Shown in pieces: positions 13,459-24,564 of a stretch of DNA of 64,000 nt (position 1 is its first letter; the number at the start of each line of letters is the position of its first letter). Position numbers and translations under genes: made by a program. The DNA is taken from positions 1,550,001 to 1,614,000 of the forward strand of contig JAZAQT010000221.1 of assembly GCA_036417435.1 (NCBI GenBank), written 5' to 3'. Under the pieces are notes generated by a model. The model ran no database searches. It had not been told where the DNA came from and saw only the letters and a program-made list of their open reading frames with translations. This DNA is from Inia geoffrensis. Its lineage: Eukaryota > Chordata > Mammalia > Artiodactyla > Iniidae.

Positions 13459-15193
13459 TGAGCAAGGAGTAGGTCTTGTCTAATATATATTTGGCTTATG
13501 GAATGGTATCTGTCCTAATGTGAACCTCTGGTTTTATGCAGCCTCCCCACTCTCCTTTCCCCTTAAGCAAGCATAAGTTTCTTTTGTAAATGTGAGACTC
13601 TGTTGTGTTTTGTAATGCAGTTCACACGTAGCCGTGTTTACATTCCCCGTATTAGTGATATCTTATGATGTTTCTTTTTCTGTGTGACTTATTTCACTTA
13701 GAATCATCATAACTAAATCCTCTCATTATGCTGCTACTGGTCTGTTGCCATTGATTTCATTGTTGAGTGATATTCCATTGTAGGGATGTACCACAACTTC
13801 TATATCCATTTTTCTCGTTTTGGGCTATTAAAGTTGTACCATAGTCAAGGATCCCGTACACAGAGCAGCCCCAAACTTTGGTGTGGCTGTGTCTTTTTCA
13901 TTTAAATTTTCCGAATCTATAACACCATAAGTGGAAGTGCCCTAGGCTCTCTAGCTTGTTTTTTTCTTTATTCCAGGAAACACCATCCACTTCTCCAGAG
14001 TGGCTGTTGGCAATTTACATCCGGCCCATCAGCATAACAAGGCTGCCGGTTCTCCATGGCCTGTCCTGCCTCTCTGGATTTTACACTTTTTTCGGACGGC
14101 CCTTTGGATCGGTGGGAAGTGAGACTGCCTTGTAGGGCGGATTTCCATTGCAGGGTTGCTTGGTTGGCCAAAAAGGGCGTATGCGTTTTTTCCTGAATAT
14201 ATTCAGGAAAAAACGCATACGCCCTTTTTGGCCAAGTGCATCACTGTCGAACTGCTGCCTCTTTTCCTACGCTTTCAGAGTAATTCTTATCTATCCCCTG
14301 ATATCTGTTTTCTGCAATTCTGCGTCGCGTTCAAGTCCTCTTCACAGCCTTCCTTCAATAAATTTTTGGTGATAGGGGTCATTTGGAACTCTGCAGGATT
14401 GTGAGTTACAGTGCCATAAATCTCCTTTTCTCAACTCGCTTTCTTGTGAGCTGACCGCAAACCCGAAGAATTGCTTCAGGCCCTAATCTCGTTCCGGCAT
14501 GGCACGCTGAGCCTTTGCTGAATTCTTCTTCCTGTAGGGAAACCAGAGTTCAATGTGCCCGTCCAAACACATCAAGTTAGCTGCTCATTGGTTCTCCTTA
14601 TTCCTGTTCATCTTCCACAGAAATTGCAAACTGTGCCAAACAAGAGGTCAAAGGCACTGACTCTCCAAGTGGGGAGAATGTTAATATTGCATCTGGAACG
14701 GCGAACTCGAGTATCAGGGGGCGAAAATGGCGATGAGTTTTAGAAATTATGCCTGATCACTTCGTGGACCATATTCTGGGTTTTCCATGCATATTTTAGC
14801 TGAAGGATAAATCCCTTAAATGTGGAGATTTGGGACCCGTGGAATGGGAACCATGCACCATTACCTCAAAGGGTCTGCATTCCCTCACCAATACTATCAG
14901 CCCCAAGTGTCCAGCCTTATCTCTCCCCCAGCTGTGGATGTAGAGGTGGTAAATCCAAGATTTCTCAGAAGCCTTGAAGGTCTTATTTAAGAATTTCTCT
15001 CTATTTCACAGTCCTTGTGTTTTCTTTTTCAAATTTATTTTTATAAAGGGATTTAGCTTATTTACACTGATGTGTGTATGCTGCTGTACACAAATGATTT
15101 TCTTACGGAGACCTATAAATGTATGAGTTTTAATTTTCTTCCTAGACAGGTATATTCCTAGGTTTTGAATATGGGGTGTTGAGTCCATTTGGT
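13459..15193 (+). repeat. Satellite unit A8
   Basis: Palindrome 14164-14235 perfect. Single-base deletion gives TTTTTGGTGATAGG near 14365. GAGACTGCCTTGTAGGGCGG near 14123 is shared with A9. Confidence 0.95.
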
Positions 15194-16927
15194 TGAGCAA
15201 GGAGTAGGTCTCGTCTAATATATATTTGGCTTATGGAATGGTATCTGTCCTAATGTCAACCTCTGGGTTTATGCAGCCTCCCCTCTCTCTTTTCCCTTAA
15301 GAAAGCATAAGTTTCTTTTGTAAATATGAGACTCTGTTGTGTTTTGTAATGCAGTTCACGCGTAGCCGTGTTTACATTCCCGGTATTAGTGATATCTTTT
15401 GATGTTTATTTTTCTGTGTGACTTATTTCACTTAGAATCATCGTAACTAAATCCACTCATTATGCTGCTACTGGTCTGTTGCCATTGATTTCACTGTTGA
15501 GTGATACTCCATTGTAGGGATGTATCACAACTTTTATATCCATTTTTCTCTTTCTGGGCTATTGAAGTTGTACCATAGTCAAGGCTGCTGTACACAGAGC
15601 AGCCCCAAACTTTGGTGTGGCTGTGTCTTTTTCATTTAAATTTTCAGAATCTATACCACCAAGAGTGGAAGTGCCCTAGGCTCTCTAGCCTGTTTTTTTC
15701 TTTGTTCAAGGAAACACCATCCACTTCTCCAGAGAGGCTGTTGGCAATTTACATCCCGCCCATCAGCATAACAAGGCTGCCTGTTCTCCATGGTCTGTCC
15801 TGCATCTCTGGATTTTACAATTTTTTCGGACGGCCCCTTGGATCGGTGGGAAGTGAGACTGCCTTGTAGGGCGGATTTCCATTGCAGGGTTGCTTGGTTG
15901 GCCAAAAAGGACGTATGCGTTGTTTCCTGAATATATTCAGGAAACAACGCATACGCACTTTTTGGCCAAGTGCATCACTGTTGAACTGCTGCCTTTTTTC
16001 CTCCGCTTTCAGAGCAATTCTTATCTACCTCCTGATATGTGTTTTCTGCAATTCTGCGTCACTTTGAAGTCCTCTTCACAGCCTTCATTCAGTAAATTTT
16101 TGGATGATAGGGGTCATTTGGAACTCTGCAGGATTGTGAGTTACAGTGCCAAAAATCTCCTTTTCTCAACTCGCTTTCTTGTGAGCTGACCGCAAACCCG
16201 AAGAATTGCTTTAGGCCCTAATCTCGTTCCGGCATGGCATGCTGAGCCTTTGGTGAATTCTTCTTCCTGTAGGGAAATCAGAGTTCAATGTGCCCGTCCA
16301 AACATAACGAGTTAGCCGCTCATTGGTTCTCCTTATTCCTGTTCATCTTCCACAGAAATTGCAAACTGCGCGAAACAAGAGGTCAAAGGCACTGACTCTC
16401 CAAGTGGGGAGAATGTTAATATCGCATCTGGAACGGCGAACTCGAGTACCAGGGGGTGAAAATGGCGATGAGTTTTAGAATTTTTGCCTGATCACTTCGT
16501 GGACCATATTCTGGGTTTTCCATGCATATTTTAGCTGAAGGATAAATCCCTTAAACGTGGAGATTTGGGACCCGTGGAATGGAAACCATGCACCATTACC
16601 TAAAAGGGTCTGCATTCCCTCACCAATACTATCAGCCCCAAGTGTCCAGGCTTGTATCTCCCCCAGCTGTGTATGTAGAGAGAAATCCAGGTTTCATCAC
16701 AAGCCCTGAATGAAAGAGTTAAGAGTTTCTCTCTATTTCACTGTTTTTGTGTTTTGTTTTTGCAATTTATTTTTATAATAGGATATAGCTAATTTTCACT
16801 GCTGTGTTTGTGCCGCTGTACACACACATGATTTTATTACAGTGACCTGCAAATACATGGGTTTTAAGTTTCTTCGTGGTCAGGTATATTCCTAGGCAGT
16901 GAATACAGGGTGTCAAGTCCATTTCGT
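15194..16927 (+). repeat. Satellite unit A9 (decaying)
   Basis: Palindrome 15898-15969 carries a matched pair of changes: GTTGTTTCC in the left arm and GGAAACAAC in the right, where other units have GTTTTTTCC and GGAAAAAAC. A second site is mismatched (GGACGT versus ACGCAC). Divergence increases from about 16640 rightwards. Confidence 0.95.
15898..15969. repeat. Palindrome of unit A9 with matched changes in both arms
   Basis: Left GCGTTGTTTCC pairs exactly with right GGAAACAACGC, whereas all other well-preserved units have GCGTTTTTTCC and GGAAAAAACGC. A separate site in the same copy is mismatched. Confidence 0.95.
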
Positions 16928-18673
16928 TGAGCAAGGTGTAGGTCTTGTCTAGTATATATTTGGCTTATGGAATGGTATCTGTACTAATTTCAACCTCTGC
17001 TCTTATACAGCCTCCCAACTCACCTTTTCCATTAAGCAACCTTAAGTTTCTTTGGTAAATGTGAGACTATTGTGTTTTGTCATACAGTTCATGTGTAGCC
17101 GTGTTTACATTCTGGTATTAGTGATAACTTATGATGTTTCATTTTCTGTGTGACTTATTTCACTTAGAATCATCGTACGTAAACCACTTATTATGCTGCT
17201 ATGGGCCTGGTGACATTAATTTCATTGCTGAGTAATATTCTATTGTACTTAAGTACCACAACTTCTATATCTATTTTTTCTCTTTCTGGGCTATTGAAAT
17301 TGTACCATAGTCGAGGTTCTTGTAAACAGAGCAGCCCCAAACTTTGGGGTGGCTGTGTCTTTTTCAGTTGAATTTTCCTAATCTGTAGGACCATAAGTGG
17401 AAGTGCCCTCGGTTTTGTAGCTTGGTTTTTTTATATGTTTCAGAAAACACCGTATACTTCTCCAGAGTGGCTGTTGGCAATTTACATCCCACCCAACAGC
17501 ATAAAAAGGCTGCCTGTTCTCCACTTTCTGTCCTGCCTCTCTGGATTTTACAATTTTTTCAGACAGCTCTTTTGAGCATTGGGACGTGAGACTTCATTGT
17601 AGTGCGGATTTCCATTGCAGGCTTTCTTGGTTGGCCAAAAAGGGCGTATGCATATTTTCCTGAATATAATCAGGAAAAAATGCATATGCTCTTTTTGGCC
17701 ATGTGCATCACTGTTGAAGTTGTGCCTCTTTCCCTATGCTTTAAATGAAATTCCAATCTATCACTTGAAATCGCTTTCCTGCAATTCTCCCTCGCTTTCA
17801 AGTCTTCTTCGCATCCTTACTTCAATATATTTCTGGATGATAGCAGTCATTTGTAACTCTGCTGTTTTGTGAATTACAGTTCCTCTGAGCTCCTTTTTTC
17901 AGCTCCCTTTCTTGTGAGCTGACTGAAAAACTGCAAGATTGCTTCAATCCATATTCTTGTTTTCAGGCGACTTGCTGAGCCTTTGGTTAATACTTCTTCC
18001 TCATGTGAAATGAGAGTGAAATGTGCCCATCAAAGCCCTTACGGCTAATTTTTCATTGTTTCTCCCTCTTCCCATTCATCCTCTGTACTAATTGCAGACT
18101 GTGCAAAACAGGAAATTAAAGGCATTGACTATGCAAGTGGTGTGATTGTTAGTAAAGCGGCTGGAAGGTCGATCCTGTGACCCAGTAGAGGAAAAATGAG
18201 GTGCGTTTTAGAAACCTTTCCCAATCACATGGTATACCATCTGTTGGGTTTCTCATGCATGGTTTCGCTGTAAGAAGATTCCCTTAAACCTGGAGTGTTG
18301 TGACCCACGGAATGAGTAGCTTTAAGTATTATATTAGAGGTTCGGCATTTGCTCACCAAAGCTAACCAATCCTCACAGCCCCATGTGTCCAGCCTTATGT
18401 CTTATCCAGCTATGGGTTTATATGTGATCAATCCACTTTGCATCACAGCCCCTGAATCAATTTTGTACGAGTGTTTCTCTCTTTCTTTGTCTCTGTGTTT
18501 TGTTTTTAAAATTTATTTTTATAATGGTGTTTAGCTGATTATCACTGCTGTGTTTGTGCCACTCTGCACACACTTGAGTCCCTTATGGAGATATATCAAT
18601 ACATAGGTTTTAAGATTCCTACTACTCACATATATTCCTCTGTGGTGAATAGGGTGTGTTGAGGCCAGTTCAT
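16928..18673 (+). repeat. Satellite unit A10 (strongly diverged)
   Basis: Still aligned over its length but with many substitutions and CpG losses. Palindrome about 17631-17702 has TATGCAT left and ATGCATA right where consensus has TATGCGT and ACGCATA, so both arms lost the same CpG symmetrically. Confidence 0.9.
17631..17702. repeat. Palindrome of unit A10 with symmetric CpG loss
   Basis: The left arm reads TATGCAT and the right ATGCATA, complementary replacements of the consensus TATGCGT/ACGCATA. Other sites are mismatched, so the copy is otherwise decaying. Confidence 0.9.
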
Positions 18674-19475
18674 TGAGCAAGGTGTAGATCTTGTCTATTA
18701 CGTATTTGGTTTATTGAATGGTATCTGTGTTCATTTCAAACTCTGATTTTATGCATCACCCCACCTCACCTTTCCCCTTAAGCTGACATAAGTGTGTTTT
18801 CTAAATGTGAGACACTCTTGTTTTGTAATTCAGTTGTTGTGCAGTCATATTTACATTCCCTCTATGAGTGATATCTTATGATATGTTTCTTTTTCTGTGT
18901 GACTTAACTCAAGCAGTATCATCGAAACTCAATCCACTCTTTATGCTTCTACTAGCCTTATTACATTGATTTCATAGTGAAGAGATAATCCATTGTGCGT
19001 AAGTACCACACCATCCTTATCCATTGTTCTCTTTCCTGGGGTATTTAAGGTGTACTGAAGTCGAGGTTCTTGTAAACAGAGCAGCCCTAAACTTTGCTGT
19101 GCCTGTGTCTTTTTGATTTTTAGACTTCCCTAGATATGCTCCTGTGATTGCAAGTGCCCTATGCTCTGTAGCTCTGCTTTTTAGATGATTTACAAACCAG
19201 GATACACTTCTCCAGAGTGCGTCTTCTCAGTTTACACACAGCCCATCAGTGTATAAAGGCTGCCTGTTCTCCATGGCCTGTCCTGCATTTCTGCGTTTTA
19301 CAATTTTTTCGGATGGCCCTTTTGACCGGTGGGAAATGAGACTTCTTTGGTGTGCAGATTTGCATTGCTTGCTTTCTTGGTTGCCCATAAAGTGCATATG
19401 CGTGTTTTCCTGAATATATTCAGGAGAAAATGCATACGCCCTTTTTGGCCAACTGCACCATTTTAGAAATCCTGC
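18674..19475 (+). repeat. Satellite unit A11, truncated right end of array A
   Basis: Diverged copy of the first ~780 bp of the unit. It contains a degraded palindrome at 19381-19452, and recognisable similarity fades within about 25 bp of it. Confidence 0.85.
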
Positions 19476-19599
19476 CACCTTGGGCCTTGGGATGTAGGCA
19501 GAGTGCGAACTTTAGATGATTGATGCCGTCAGGGTCAGAAGCACTCACCAACGGCTTCCCTTAGGTTACATTTTAACTGTCCTTGATAGATGATGTCAA
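19476..19599. other. Unassigned DNA between array A and an L1 fragment
   Basis: Non-satellite sequence begins near GGGCCTTGGGATGTAGGCAG. I see no gene or repeat that I can name. Confidence 0.5.
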
Positions 19600-19790
19600 T
19601 AAAAATATCTATTCTTTTTCAGATTTTTTCCCCTTACACGTTATTGCAAAATATTGAGTGTAGTTCCCTATGCTATATAGTAGTTCCTTGTTGATGATCT
19701 ACTTTATACATAGCAGTGTGTATGTGTTAATCCCAAACTGTTAATTTATCCCTCCTCCCACTTTCCCTTTTGGTAATAATAAAGTATAAG
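19600..19790 (-). mobile_element. LINE-1 3' UTR fragment, antisense
   Basis: TTGAGTGTAGTTCCCTATGC, CTATATAGTAGTTCCTTGTT and TTAATCCCAAACTGTTAATT are hallmark antisense L1 3' UTR blocks of cetartiodactyls. The fragment is short and isolated, with no ORF2. Confidence 0.85.
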
Positions 19791-20490
19791 ATTTTATACT
19801 TCTCAGAAATGGGGGAGCTGAAACAGAGGTATAATTTTCAATGGAAAAACATTTAAAACAAGATTGAAGCTTTAACCAAGATTATTAGATGTGCATCCTT
19901 GGAAAGAAATCACTTCATTTCTCTAATATTGACCTGACAAATAAGACAAATCTTTTCACTGAACTTGCTTATAATAGAATGATGGAAATATAAAATGGAA
20001 GTGTTAGAAACATCTTATTTTACCCGAGCCTTACACACTGTTCTATGTTAATTACAGTTTGGCTCACACATCTGTTTATTGAAGTTACAATGTTATCAAT
20101 TTCTGTTACTGATCCTCCACAATGGACCCCAACAAGTATCCCCCTGCCCAGTGTCATTGGAGCCAACAGATCGAGACTGAGTTTGGTTCAGAAGCAAAGG
20201 AAACTATATTTTGATCAGAGAATGGAGAAGTGAGAGAATGCGCTACCCCACAGGCTGTGTGTTGGCCTGCTGTGTACAGGTCCTGTCAGAGTCAGTGGGA
20301 GGGAGGGGGCGGAGCTCTCAGAGGCCGGGTTGGATGCAGCTCAGGCTCTATATCTTGGAGCCTGCACTGGGCCCCAGGAGCTGAAGTGTCGACCCAGCCA
20401 TTCTGCAGTAGGAAATCTGGTCGGAAGTGCCGGGTGTGGCAGCTCTGCATGCGGGAACCTAGGAGCACTTGAAATTAGACAAATCACAAA
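19791..20490. other. Unassigned inter-array DNA
   Basis: AT-rich to about 20,240, then GC-rich with GGGAGGGAGGGGGCGGAGC near 20,300 and a TATATC nearby. Short frames only. The GC-rich tract could be an old LTR or promoter, but I cannot name it. Confidence 0.45.
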
Positions 20491-21529
20491 GGATAACAAA
20501 GGTTAGACTTTATTTTATTGCCCAGATTCTATTTTTATCTCCCAGGGATTTTTAATGGGCTTTGCTGGTGACAAAGCCCTCCTCTGCCTTTTGTCCCGTT
20601 CCTCATTCTTGGAGTGCTGAGTGTGCAGACCCCTCTTCTGTAACTGCTGAGTGCTGAGTTGGGAGCCCTCATACCCGGGGATGAGGGTCAGAACTTCTCC
20701 CCAGCAGCCTCCAGGTGAGATTCATTGTCCCCAGAGCTGCTGCCTCCCTGCTCGTCCACCTGAGTACCAGCATTGGAAGTGTTATAGATTCTAATGACCT
20801 TTAAGGGTACAGGAAAGGGATGTGCAGAGACAATGTGGAGGCAGGTTTTACCCCACCGCACATTTGTTAGGCCACCTTAGGCTGACCGTTTCTGCCAGCC
20901 TAGATGCTCTGACCAGCAGTCTTTGTTTTCTTCAATTAGGCCCCTGAATTAATGTAAAAACAGTACCAGGTGTCAGAGCCTTGCCTGCTCAACTCCCAGT
21001 CAGTCCAGGGTCAGTGGTGATACAACACCATGATGGACACTGAGTCAACAGCCTTTTGAGGTAGCCAGGACTGCAGCTGGTCTTATTGGCCACCATCACC
21101 ACGGTGGCTGTAGGCTTTTCTATGGTGACAATGTGATATATGGTTCCCCTGCCAAGCTTATTAGCTCCCCTCTGGGTGCAGTAAGCCCTGAAAGCAGTAG
21201 TCTACTCTTTTTGACACACTCTTGTTGTTTTCTGAGAGAAACTCCAGGTAAAGTGATGGTTACACGAGTTGCCATGGGGCCCCATTGCCCCCAGTTGTCT
21301 TTCTGGAGGTTGGAGTTGGAGGGTCTCCTCACTCGAGGTCAGTGTGCCCATGGAGCGAACCCTGCAACCTCAGGGCATGTTTGGTGGTTAGGATCAACAC
21401 ATGGGGTCCTTTTCCCTTAGGAGGGAGGTGGCCTTTCAGGCTGCTGATTTCCAGGTTTTTAGATACTGCCAGTATCCTGGCCAGATGTGGTGGTGGACCA
21501 AGCCCCTTGGTGACCGTAGTTTATCCTAC
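20491..21529. other. Unassigned, possibly more of the same endogenous retrovirus
   Basis: Lies downstream (on the minus strand) of the pol remnant, where RNase H, integrase or env would be expected. Open frames are short and broken, and I found no motif that I trust. Confidence 0.4.
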
Positions 21530-22443
21530 CTGGTTAGCATTCTTGCGTTGTTCCTTTTCAAGTGGTCCCAGTTTTGGCACTAATACTCCAATGGCAATTC
21601 ACCTTTCACCAGGAATGTAAAGGTCAAAGGGTTTAGCTAAATTAGGGAGTTCCAGGTCAAGGGTCTGAATTGACCGCTCTTTCCATTCTTGAAAGACCAC
21701 TTCTGGATTCTATTCAAAAGGATCATCATCTTTTCCTTTCAGTGTTTCATATAGAGGCCCAGCTATTAGACTGTAGTTCGGGATCCAGATGCAGCAAACC
21801 CCAGCCTCCCCAGGAACTCCTAAGCTGTCTTCTACTTTTAGAAGGTCTAAGGCTGCAAATGGTTTCTTCCCTTTCCTGGGATGGGCTTCTCAGACCTTCT
21901 GTGAGAACGAAGCCCAGGCAGGTCTCCTTAGTGTGTGATATTTGAGCTTTTTCTTGGACAACTTCTATCCTATATTGGCTTGGTAGTTCAGAGGCCTCCT
22001 TAGTAGAGCTGGCGATCAGATTGGTGTCTGCATATTGAAGGAGGGTTTCCTTTTCCAGAGGTAGAACTTTTAGGTCTTTAGCTAAGCTTTCCCAAAGATG
22101 GTGTGGGAATTTTTATACCCTTGGGACGAGGCGGCCCAGCAGTATTATTTTTGTTGTATGTTGAGTCCTGCCAGTCACGAGGCAAAATTTCTTGTGACTC
22201 TGGGACTAATGGAATACAAAAGAAGGCATCATTGAAGTCTAATACAGAACACCATGTCCTGGTGGTTGGTAGAATGACTAGCAGTGTGTAGGAATTAGGA
22301 ACTACTGGAGGTATACCCTCGGTGGCATAACTGTCCTGACATCCTTTACCAGGTCCCCAGCGGCCAATTTGTCTCTCGTGGTCAGGCAATTTCCAGGATA
22401 TGGAGCTCACCTGGGCAGGTACCTCACCCCCACCCCAGCTCAT
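21530..22443 (-). pseudogene. Endogenous retrovirus pol remnant (reverse transcriptase into RNase H start), broken
   Basis: On the minus strand, 22443-22078 encodes a class I (gammaretrovirus-like) reverse-transcriptase stretch with the motif VLDFNDAFFCIPL (near 22215-22255), which includes the first catalytic aspartate. Further on, the active-site YxDD box reads YADT (22023-22034), so one catalytic Asp is lost. The polymerase connection region (GPLYETLKGKDDD, near 21725-21765) is in another frame and is cut by a TAG at 21710-21712. A degraded RNase H start follows near 21560-21630 with a further stop. Frameshifts, stops and the missing Asp make it non-functional. No intact gag, protease, integrase or env was seen. 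It is an old copy in the inter-array island. Confidence 0.85.
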
Positions 22444-22859
22444 TGGGCTCTCCTGGTCAAGCCCCTCCCAGGATACAGATCTACCCTTGCAGGTACCGTG
22501 GCAGGGCTGGGCAAAGAGGAACCGTGCCCATAGCCCTCATTGCAGAGCAACCTCAGCTCACCTGTCTCTCAGAGCTGACACAGAGCACCTCAGAGCAGGA
22601 CTTGAACTAACAAACAGCAGCTCCGACATGTCTGTGACCCTGGGCATCACTCTGCAGGGCCTCCCTCTGCCTGGTCTTCCAGACACTTCCACTGCACCCA
22701 GGGCACCAAGCCGCTGCCTCCAGCCACCACTCACCCCTCCTCTCCCTGACTTCTGTGTCCCTCTCATTAGGAGACGATTTTCTTGAAGCTGTCTCCCACT
22801 CATGGGTCAGATAAAATGATTAGAAAACAAGCCAGAGCTGCAGCCCCTTGTGTATCCGG
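22444..22859. other. Unassigned inter-array DNA
   Basis: GC-rich sequence upstream (on the minus strand) of the pol remnant. The + strand is open from 22400 to 22786, but the peptide is Pro/Ser/Leu-rich with no recognised domain, and the minus strand shows no clear gag or protease motif. Confidence 0.4.
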
Positions 22860-22939
22860 ACTTTCAAGAGCCTACACCTGTTGCTTGGAGATGGCCCGTT
22901 CAGCAAGGTCAATTTTCTGCAACTGTGAGCCCCTGAGTA

Positions 22940-23085
22940 GTGAGGATTGGCTGACCTGTGCAGCCTGACCAATCGGGCCAGCCCTCCCCAGGTGTGCATG
23001 TTTTGAGGTCAATATAAACACCGCACCAGGCAGCAAGAGCCCCTGCAGCTCTGCGTGAAACCATATTCTCTGCCCTGTCATTAGT
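22940..23085 (+). promoter_or_regulatory. LTR-like promoter candidate
   Basis: A CCAAT box (GACCAATCGGG, near 22968) is followed about 40 bp on by a TATA-like TCAATATAAACACC (near 23010). Spacing and setting resemble an LTR U3/R junction. The orientation is opposite to the pol remnant, so it need not belong to it. No LTR boundaries or target duplication were identified. Confidence 0.3.
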
Positions 23086-23826
23086 CTCGGGGCTGGGCTG
23101 GTGGGAGGGATTGAGAGGCCACGGCTTTGTGAGAGGCCTAGTGTGAGTTGGGCTCTGCTGGACTTTCTGCAGCAGTTTCCAGGCTGCCACCTGCTAAAGA
23201 AGAGGATGTGTCACCTATAACTGCTGCTGGAGTTTCTCCCTGGGCAGAGGTGAGGGAGGAAAAAAAGCAGTGGGGGCGGGACAGGAGGGGTTTCTCAGGC
23301 AGGGAAATGGAAGGCTTCCAGAAGAGCACCCAGGGCCAGGACCATCCTGGCTGGCCTGCAGGCACCAAGTCGGCCGGCATGCTATCGCTTGTGTGGCTCA
23401 ACGGCCCTTCCTCTAGGCTTTCAAGTCCTTGCACATATTCAGGTGTTTTACCTGGGAAGGGTGGGAACAGTTCAGCAGCAGCTAGCCTGGGCCTCAGCTC
23501 ACGTTTACTCACAGAGGTCTCGGCACAGTCCCCCAGCTTTACAATGAGGACACTTGTTGTGTGGGGGCTGCTGGTTGAATGGGAGATGATTCCCCTCACT
23601 GACCATCTTCAGAATTGTTTACAACTGGAGCAAGTGCCCTGATACGGTTTTCCTCTGTGTAACTGGTGGTTTCTGTTTAGTTTTTTTTTTTTTTTCTTTA
23701 TTTTGGGTTCTAGGTAGATTTTATTCCTCTTTTTTGTATTTACAGATATAAGCATGGAAATAATGTATTCATATAAATGCACGTATGTGAAGGGAAGAAC
23801 CTTTTTTTCTGTTTTGTGTTTTAAAT
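23086..23826. other. Inter-array DNA running into the right copy of the flank
   Basis: Sequence before 23253 is seen once in the window; from 23253 it repeats positions 1-574. A 164-codon + strand frame (23148-23642) overlaps a 153-codon minus frame (23138-23599). Neither has a recognisable domain, so I call no gene. Confidence 0.5.
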
Positions 23827-24564
23827 TTTGAAATATATTTTAGTTTTTTATACAGCAGGTTTTTATTGGTTATCTATTTTACACTTGGTTATCTATTTAT
23901 CTATTGGTTATCTATTTTATACATATAAATGCCAATCTGAATCTCTCAACTCCTCCCACCACCTAACCCCCACAGCTTTCCCCACTTGATGTCCATATGT
24001 TTTTTTCTCTACATCTGTTGCTCTATTTCTGCCTTGCAAACTGGTTCATCTGCACAATTTTTCTAGGTTCCACATATATGCATTCATATACAATATCTGT
24101 TTTTCTCTTTCTGACATACTTCACTCTCTATGACAGTCTCTAGATCCATTGACATCTCTACAAATGATCCAACTTCATTCATTCTTATGGCTGAATAATA
24201 TTCCATTTTATATATGTATCATCTCTTTATGCATTCATGTGTCTGTGGACATTTAGGTTGCTTCCATTACCTGGCTATTATAGTGATGCAATGAACTTTG
24301 TGGTGAAAGCCTCCTCTTTATTTTTGTTTTTTTTCTGGATATATGCCCAGGAGTGAGATGGCTGGATCATATGGTAATTTATGGTTAGTTTTTAAGGAAC
24401 CTCCATGCTGTTCTCTATTGTAACTGTATCAATTTACATTCCCAACAATAGTGGAAGAGGTTTCCTTTTCTCCACACCATTCGAGCATTTGTTGTTTGCA
24501 GAATTTCTGATAATGCCCATTCTAACAGGTATGACGTGATACTTCATTGTTGAGTTTATTTCTT
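23827..24564 (-). mobile_element. LINE-1 3' fragment, antisense, right copy
   Basis: Second copy of the L1 fragment at 575-1312, offset 23,252 bp, with no difference that I saw. Sharing the same truncation and the same junction with the array shows that it was copied as part of the large duplication, not inserted twice. Confidence 0.85.

Larger units (their letters stand above)
1313..19475 (+). repeat. Satellite array A, ~1,735-bp unit, 10 full + 1 partial copies
   Basis: Head-to-tail repeats phased at TGAGCAAGGAGTAGG, which recurs (with small changes) at 1313, 3048, 4784, 6516, 8252, 9987, 11723, 13459, 15194, 16928 and 18674. Spacing is 1,732-1,746 bp. Units 2-8 are similar to one another; unit 1 and units 9-11 are clearly diverged. 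The length and L1 content fit the common cetacean satellite (recalled, not searched). The array carries no credible gene. Confidence 0.97.

Noticed and set aside
23138..23642. Overlapping frames of 164 (+) and 153 (-) codons in the flank
   Set aside because: They overlap on opposite strands, have no domain or conserved motif, and lie in GC-rich DNA where long chance frames are common.
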